Program-made: the position numbers and the translations under genes
Assembly: GCA_900466475.1 (NCBI GenBank)
Contig: UBMI01000017.1
Coordinates: forward strand, 85,722 to 149,721
Source: Hyphomicrobiales bacterium
Lineage (GTDB): Bacteria > Pseudomonadota > Alphaproteobacteria > Rhizobiales > Rhizobiaceae
DNA length: 64,000 bases
Direction of reading: 5' to 3'
Part shown: one piece after another, positions 59,337 through 64,000 of the stretch
Position numbering within the stretch: position 1 is the stretch's first letter
How the letters are laid out: the number at the start of each line of letters is the position of its first letter
The notes under the pieces: model-generated
Database searches by the model: none
What the model saw: only the letters and a program-made list of their open reading frames with translations
Told to the model about the DNA's origin: nothing

Positions 59337-60362
59337 ATGGTCAAAAAAGATCTTGGACTGCTGCTTCTCATCGTCGTCGTCGGTATCGTCGTCGCCATCA
59401 TCAATCCGCGCTTCCTGCTGCCGATCAACCTGGCGAATACCGCCAACCTGATCGGCCTGTTTGGCATCCTGTCGATCGGCCAGGCCTACGTCATCATTAC
59501 AGGAGGCATCGAACTTTCCGTCGGCTCGCTCGTAGCCCTTCTCGGGGTGCTGTTTGTCGATTTCGTCGCTGTCCAGGACATGCCATGGATGCTGGCGCTA
59601 CCACTCATTCTCGTGCTCGGCGCGGGTATAGGTGCCATCCACGGCTTGTTGATCACCCGGCTGAACCTGCAGCCCTTCGTCGTCACCCTCTGCGGTCTCC
59701 TTATCTATCGCGGTGCAGCGCGCTTCTATACGGCCGACGGAACGGCGGGCTTTGCGTTCGGTCAGAACTTCCCAGACCTCGAATTTCTGACGGCCGGACG
59801 GTTCTATGGCGTTCCCAACACCTTCATTGCGCTTGTCATCATTTCCGTGATCATGTGGGTGGTACTGCATCGCTCAATCTTTGGGCGCTATCTCTACGCG
59901 ATCGGCAAGAACGAGGAAGCGGCCCGCTATTCCGGTATCCGTACCGGCCGGATGATAATGTCGGCCTATGTCATCTGCGGGCTGCTGACGGCGCTTTCGG
60001 CAATCTATTTCGCCATGTATACGCGCTCGATCTCGCCGGCGAGCCATGGCCAATTCTATGAACTCTACGCGATTGCCGCTGCCGTACTCGGCGGCTTTTC
60101 GCTCCGCGGCGGCGAGGGATCGATCGTCGGCGTCGTGCTCGGAACGGTCCTGCTCCAGGAATTGCAGAACCTCGTTAATCTGCTCGGCATCCCCTCTTCG
60201 CTAAATTTCGCCGTCATGGGTGGTGTTATCCTCATTGGCGTTCTCATCGACCAACAATGGCACGCAATCCGCGCACAGCGGCGCCTTGTGTCAGCAGCCA
60301 GGCAGACCGAGGCCCGTGTTCCGGACGAAGGCACAGTGCCGGTAGTTGCCAGTCAGGACTAG
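59337..60362 (+). CDS. Sugar ABC transporter permease (RbsC type)
   Basis: 341 residues. Hydrophobic throughout, with ribose-type permease features: YVIITGGIELSVGSLVALLG, LQPFVVTLCGLLIYRGAARF and AIAAAVLGGFSLRGGEGSIVG. A 30-residue polar C-terminal tail ends the protein. As a single permease it should homodimerise, unlike the two-permease system at 34467-36475. The operon ends here; a decayed gene on the other strand abuts its stop. Confidence 0.92.
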   Translation: MVKKDLGLLLLIVVVGIVVAIINPRFLLPINLANTANLIGLFGILSIGQAYVIITGGIELSVGSLVALLGVLFVDFVAVQDMPWMLALPLILVLGAGIGAIHGLLITRLNLQPFVVTLCGLLIYRGAARFYTADGTAGFAFGQNFPDLEFLTAGRFYGVPNTFIALVIISVIMWVVLHRSIFGRYLYAIGKNEEAARYSGIRTGRMIMSAYVICGLLTALSAIYFAMYTRSISPASHGQFYELYAIAAAVLGGFSLRGGEGSIVGVVLGTVLLQELQNLVNLLGIPSSLNFAVMGGVILIGVLIDQQWHAIRAQRRLVSAARQTEARVPDEGTVPVVASQD

Positions 60363-60648
60363 GCCTCCTTGCCGGCAAGAACCGGCTTGCAAGGGTTGAG
60401 CTGATCTATGACGGCGGCGATATCGTCCGCCCAAAGCTGCAACTCAGTGGAATACCCACGTCAAGGGGAGCACCGATCCGCCATGGCCGCGCGGGCCGAG
60501 GCAACGAGGCGGAAATTCTCTGCACGCGTGCTCTCATACTGGCTTCCAGCAAAGACGCTCTGTGGCCATCCGTGAATGAACAGTATCGACGGCGCGTCTT
60601 CTTCCCCACATACCCTGCGCCGCCACTTACACTGTGAACGTCCATCAT
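60359..60648 (-). pseudogene. Remnant of an alpha/beta-hydrolase gene
   Basis: On the minus strand an ATG at 60648 with GGGAGGG upstream opens a frame that changes several times. Read across frames, the pieces give an alpha/beta-hydrolase: APSILFIHGWPQS (oxyanion loop region, about 60560-60600), then ENFRLVASARAAMADR, then RGYSTELQLWADDIAAVID and QLNPCKPVLAGKEA before a stop at 60361. The nucleophile elbow that should follow 'PVLAG' is missing, and so is the whole C-terminal half. Several small deletions are needed to explain the frame changes. It overlaps the permease stop codon, so part was probably lost when the transporter operon was placed next to it. Confidence 0.75.
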
Positions 60649-60794
60649 TGTGCCCTCCCGTCAGCATCACACCAGCGAGAAATTCTCGTCGTGAACGGCC
60701 GACGTCCCCTTCCCTCCACTCAAATTTCTCGAGCCCGGAAAATCGCCTTCAGGCTGTTGTCAGGCTGATCGGCTATCGAACTCGCAGTGGAGTG

Positions 60795-61709
60795 ATGTTC
60801 CTGATCACCCCTCTTGTCGAGATTATCCACGGAAGTTCGATTATAGTGAGCGTACAAGCCACCGACGTCCCCGCGATATCCAAAAGGTCTGCCTTGCTCT
60901 TCGTCGCTCTCGTTGCGGCGACAGACCGAATTCTGGGACGCGCTCGAAAGCGCTTGCGGGCAGGTTGCCGAAGATTTTTTGCCAGCCAGGCCCAGATCGT
61001 GCCCTCGCGCAGAGCGCTCCTGGAGAGACCCACCTTCATACTTCTCGTCTTTCTCCTGGCGTCGCTCGTGACCATGAACGAGGCCGATCTCGCTCTCGGT
61101 GTCTGGATGCAATCCGTCCCGAAACAATTGCACGGCATTATCAACTGGCTGAGCGACCTCGGGACAGGTCAGCTCCTCCTGACCGTCACGGGCATCATAT
61201 TGCTTTTTCGCATCGTGATGCCTCTCGGCGGTTTGTGCCGCTCGACAGTCCGCAAAGTAAATGCCGCAACCGCGATTACCGCCTTCGTGTTCTTGTCTGT
61301 AGCAGGCGCAGGTATTGCAAGCGCCTTGGCCAAGAACATCGTGGGGCGGGCGCGGCCAGAACTGCTCGCGGTCGACGGACCATTCTATTTCAAACCGTTC
61401 GCTTTCAATTCGGAATTCGCCGCTTTCCCGTCCGGCCATTCCGCGACTGCGGGCGCGATGGCAATGTCGGTCGCATTGACGTTTCCGGCGCTCCGGCCCT
61501 TCGTCGTCGCAATTGGCGTTGCGATCTGCCTCTCCCGTCAGATGATCGGCGCACACTGGGCAAGCGATACGATCATGGGCTGGGCGGTCGGCGCCGCATT
61601 CACGCTTTGGCTCGCCCACCAGTTTGCCCGCAGACAACTCGTCTTCAGCTACGCGAACGATGGGCGGCTCCAGCCCCTGTCCTGGCGTCTCGACGCTATT
61701 CGGGCCTGA
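60795..61709 (+). CDS. PAP2-family membrane phosphatase
   Basis: 304 residues from the ATG at 60795 (GGAGTG upstream); upstream in-frame sequence runs through the pseudogene and is not used. The PAP2 motifs are complete: Lys180-x6-Arg187-Pro188 (KNIVGRARP), PSGHS at 212-216, and Arg248-x5-His254-x3-Asp258 (SRQMIGAHWASD). There are about six membrane helices, preceded by a basic cytoplasmic stretch. Relatives remove phosphate from lipids such as phosphatidic acid, undecaprenyl diphosphate or lipid A (LpxE). The convergent two-component system, four bases away, suggests a link to envelope stress, but that is only context. Confidence 0.88.
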   Translation: MFLITPLVEIIHGSSIIVSVQATDVPAISKRSALLFVALVAATDRILGRARKRLRAGCRRFFASQAQIVPSRRALLERPTFILLVFLLASLVTMNEADLALGVWMQSVPKQLHGIINWLSDLGTGQLLLTVTGIILLFRIVMPLGGLCRSTVRKVNAATAITAFVFLSVAGAGIASALAKNIVGRARPELLAVDGPFYFKPFAFNSEFAAFPSGHSATAGAMAMSVALTFPALRPFVVAIGVAICLSRQMIGAHWASDTIMGWAVGAAFTLWLAHQFARRQLVFSYANDGRLQPLSWRLDAIRA

Positions 61710-61712
61710 CGA

Positions 61713-63044
61713 TCATTCAGGCAAAAAGATACGAGCTTCGAACCCTTCCGAGCGGCCGCTCGCCGGCGATCGAAGTTCCAATACACCTCCCATATGTCGG
61801 ACGATCGTATCGGCGATGGAGAGCCCCAGACCAGCGCCCCTGGCGGACGTCGCCCCTCTTCGAAACCGGACTTTCAACCCATCCAGATCGGCCGCAGATA
61901 ATAACGCGCAGTCATTAGAGATGCTGACGCTGCCGTCGCGGTTTACCGACACGTCGATTATGCCGGTGGCGCGTCCGTGGAGGATGGCATTCTCTATGAG
62001 ATTGCTGACCACAATGCCGAAAGCATCGACATCGACGGCTCGCATAAGGGGATCTGCCGATGGGCTGTAGGCGAGACGGTGCTCTATGGCAGGACTGCGG
62101 CGATAGTCGCGGACGATCAGGTCAAGCACCTGACGAAGATCGCTCGTCGCAGCCGTCTGCCCAAGACCGGCGTCAGCTCGGGCAAGCTGGAGAAGCTTTT
62201 CCGACGTGCGTCCGAGCTTTAAGAGCGCCGCCTCGATATTGCGGGCACGCGCTTTCATGACCTCATCCGGCAACTCGGCGAGAAGTCTTTGCGTCTGCGC
62301 AAGCGCGCCGGCCACGGGCGTGCGAAGCTCGTGAGCACTGTTGGTGGCGAACTCCCGTTCCGCGGCTATCGCCGCCCGAACGCGCTGCAAAAGCAGGTTC
62401 ACCGACTGAGCGATGGGTTTCAGTTCCCGGGGTACGGTCTCGGTCTCGACAGGCGACAGGTTGCCACTGCCCTTTTTTGAGATCGCCTCACGCAGCTTGT
62501 TGATCGGATCGACGGCTCTTCTGGCAATCCACGTCATCAGGAGAAAACTGAGCGGTAGCAGGATGGCAAGCGGGATGAGCATCGTCACCGCACTCTCCCG
62601 CACCGCCTCACGCCGGTGGCCGAAGCGGTCCGCCGTCTGCAGGAAGACAGAGCCATCCGCGCTCATTGCCGTATAAAATCGATACTTGTCCGTGTCGTGA
62701 AACCCGACGGTCAGAGGGACATCGAATGGCTCGAGCGGTGCGTCTTTCGAATGAAAGACAACCGCTCCGTCCCTGCCGCGAACCTGGTAGACAAGATATT
62801 CCTTTTTGGACGGGGTCGATGGCGCGCGATGCGCTTGCTCTCCCTCCTGAACATTCGGCAGTTGTCCCTCTTCCACGATCGCCAGCAATCGTTCGGTCGT
62901 CTCCTCGAGCGCATTGTCGAAGATCTCGTCGAATTCCGACCGCATCACCGAGATCCCAAGCCCGATGGCACCAAGCCAGAACAGCACCAGCACGCCTGTG
63001 AGCGCGGCTATAAGAGGTCGGACGATGCTTCGATCTCTTCTCAT
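61713..63044 (-). CDS. Sensor histidine kinase
   Basis: 443 residues. Two membrane helices (about residues 9-32 and 155-178) enclose a periplasmic sensor region of roughly 120 residues (ERLLAIVEEGQLPNVQEGEQ). A HAMP region (RRAVDPINKLREAI) precedes the dimerisation domain with the phospho-accepting His in NSAHELRTPVAG. The ATPase domain has the N box NLIENAILHG and G box GAGLGLSIADTI. The periplasmic domain resembles the QseC/PmrB (two-component sensor kinase N-terminal) type. The ATG at 63044 overlaps the stop of the response regulator gene. The signal is unknown. Confidence 0.93.
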   Translation of the reverse strand: MRRDRSIVRPLIAALTGVLVLFWLGAIGLGISVMRSEFDEIFDNALEETTERLLAIVEEGQLPNVQEGEQAHRAPSTPSKKEYLVYQVRGRDGAVVFHSKDAPLEPFDVPLTVGFHDTDKYRFYTAMSADGSVFLQTADRFGHRREAVRESAVTMLIPLAILLPLSFLLMTWIARRAVDPINKLREAISKKGSGNLSPVETETVPRELKPIAQSVNLLLQRVRAAIAAEREFATNSAHELRTPVAGALAQTQRLLAELPDEVMKARARNIEAALLKLGRTSEKLLQLARADAGLGQTAATSDLRQVLDLIVRDYRRSPAIEHRLAYSPSADPLMRAVDVDAFGIVVSNLIENAILHGRATGIIDVSVNRDGSVSISNDCALLSAADLDGLKVRFRRGATSARGAGLGLSIADTIVRHMGGVLELRSPASGRSEGFEARIFLPE

Positions 63045-63700
63045 TCGACCGCCAGCATGTAGCCGAGCCCTCGGGCGGTCCTGATCTTCTCCATTCCGAT
63101 CTTCTTGCGCAATCTGCTGATATACACCTGCACTGTGTTGCTTTCGACCTCCTCACCGAAAGCATAAAGGGCGTCCTCGATCCGTTTCAGGGTAACGAGT
63201 TTTCCCGGACGCTCGACAAGCAGATCGAGCAACGCCCACTCGCGCGGAGTCAACTGAACGTCCTGTCCGCCAACGCTGATGGAGTGCGACGATCTCTCGA
63301 TCACGATATCCGCAACCTCGATGGTATTTCGCCGACGTCCCTCGTAGCGACGACGAACGGCAAGGATTCGCGCTTCGAGTTCGTCGAGGTTGAACGGCTT
63401 GATCAGATAATCGTCCGCACCCGCGTTAAGTCCGGCGATGCGGTCTGATATTTGATCTTTGGCGGTGAGGACAATCACTGGAGCCTCCCCGCCCCGCGCC
63501 CGAAAATATTCCAGGAAGACCAGACCATTGCCGTCCGGAAGATGCAGATCAAGGAGAACGAGCCCGTATTCGAATGACCTGCTTGCGGCTTCTGCATCGA
63601 CGACCGTGCGGACCCAGTCCGTCGCGTAACCGGCCGTATTCGTGTGATCGCGAACCGCCTCACCGATAATCTCGTCGTCTTCGACCAGGAGAATACGCAC
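63041..63700 (-). CDS. OmpR/PhoB-family response regulator
   Basis: 219 residues. Receiver domain with acidic pocket Glu7-Asp8-Asp9 (VEDDE), phospho-acceptor Asp51 (LLDLHLPDGNG), Thr79 (VLTAKD) and Lys101 (DYLIKPFNLDELEAR). The C-terminal winged helix carries LTPREWALLDLLVERPGKLV and VYISRLRKKIG. It is of the QseB/PmrA type. The gene overlaps the kinase gene by four bases and precedes it. It may control the convergent PAP2 gene and the outer-membrane protein gene at 63923, both of them envelope functions. Confidence 0.94.
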   Translation of the reverse strand: MRILLVEDDEIIGEAVRDHTNTAGYATDWVRTVVDAEAASRSFEYGLVLLDLHLPDGNGLVFLEYFRARGGEAPVIVLTAKDQISDRIAGLNAGADDYLIKPFNLDELEARILAVRRRYEGRRRNTIEVADIVIERSSHSISVGGQDVQLTPREWALLDLLVERPGKLVTLKRIEDALYAFGEEVESNTVQVYISRLRKKIGMEKIRTARGLGYMLAVE

Positions 63701-63922
63701 AATCCGTCCCTTACGACCTAGTGGCTGGTTGCACCGTTGTTAGCTTGGCCCAGCAGCCGTCCCGAGGATAAAGCCAACAGGACCATATCGTGCCGATGCA
63801 CTATACGGCCAGATGCTTTTCCGATCTCGGATCGGCTATCGCGAAACTACCGACCCGATGATTGCTACTGATGGGATGGGCAGCAACCGGCGTCGGGTAT
63901 CAGCGCTTATCGCTTGCGACGA

Positions 63923-64000
63923 TCACCAGTGGTAGGAAATACCGACATTGACCGCGTTGGTGACGATATTCGTCTTCAGGCGGTCGCCGCTATCGATCGG
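63923..64000 (-). CDS. Outer-membrane beta-barrel protein, C-terminal end only
   Basis: The last 25 codons and the stop of a gene that enters from beyond base 64000. The final residues, LKTNIVTNAVNVGISYHW, alternate polar and hydrophobic and end in an aromatic residue, the usual signal for outer-membrane beta-barrel insertion. This fits the Omp25/Omp31 (RopB) type of rhizobial barrel proteins. No more can be said from the fragment. Confidence 0.7.
   Translation of the reverse strand, partial: PIDSGDRLKTNIVTNAVNVGISYHW

Noticed and set aside
1..64000. tRNA, rRNA, CRISPR arrays, insertion sequences, prophage genes and replication origins
   Set aside because: None was recognised on either strand; no transposase, integrase or repeat-spacer pattern was seen.

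Overview
The window looks like chromosome or chromid sequence from a Rhizobiaceae alphaproteobacterium of the Rhizobium/Agrobacterium clade. It is GC-rich with dense, often ATGA-overlapping operons and many sugar ABC transporters with LacI regulators. It has a NasS/NasT nitrate control pair, and a 289-residue ketose 3-epimerase that carries Glu150, Asp183, His209 and Glu244 exactly as in the Agrobacterium D-psicose (D-allulose) 3-epimerase. I saw no rRNA, tRNA, insertion sequence, integrase or CRISPR array.

Layout. 1-3393: a sugar ABC operon (ATPase cut by the window edge, binding protein) divergent from its LacI regulator, with two tandem operators between them. 3390-5693: a YdeP/FdhF-like molybdopterin oxidoreductase. 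5942-16455: nitrate assimilation, with nasT and nasS, then a sigma-54 promoter, a leader ending in an intrinsic terminator, and nitrate transporter-nirB-nirD-nasA-cysG. 16498-18361: a divergent AraC regulator/SDR pair with direct repeats between them. 18655-31549: a GH94-type glycoside phosphorylase facing an operon for an oligopeptide-type ABC transporter with a Tat-exported binding protein, a large unassigned glycosidase-like protein and a LacI regulator. 31934-40356: a ketose (probably D-allulose) operon with transporter, kinase, two related 3-epimerases and a divergent LacI gene. 40516-49963: a six-gene redox operon (Old Yellow Enzyme homologue, three membrane-anchored di-haem c-type proteins, a small membrane protein, a GMC oxidoreductase). 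50472-54282: a secreted protein of unknown family followed by a fusion of a papain-like peptidase with a serine hydrolase. 54406-56279: TetR and a divergent beta-lactamase-fold hydrolase. 56713-60362: a third ribose-type ABC transporter. 60359-60648: a decayed alpha/beta-hydrolase gene. 60795-63700: a PAP2 phosphatase convergent with a two-component system. 63923 to the end: the C-terminus of an outer-membrane protein.

How it works together. In the nitrate block, NasS should hold NasT until nitrate or nitrite appears. NasT then lets RNA polymerase read through the leader terminator, while sigma-54 and probably NtrC link transcription to nitrogen status. Nitrate is imported, reduced by NasA and then NirBD to ammonium, and CysG makes the sirohaem that NirB needs. 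The sugar regions each pair a transporter with a local LacI regulator and CG-centred palindromes. Strong GC-rich hairpins sit between the binding-protein and ATPase genes in all three ribose-type operons.

The two regions most likely to hold something undescribed are the di-haem/OYE/GMC operon (40516-49963) and the secreted protein plus peptidase-hydrolase fusion (50472-54282). The 853-residue glycosidase-like protein beside the Opp-type transporter is a third candidate. No database search was run; family assignments rest on motifs, length and context read from the sequence.
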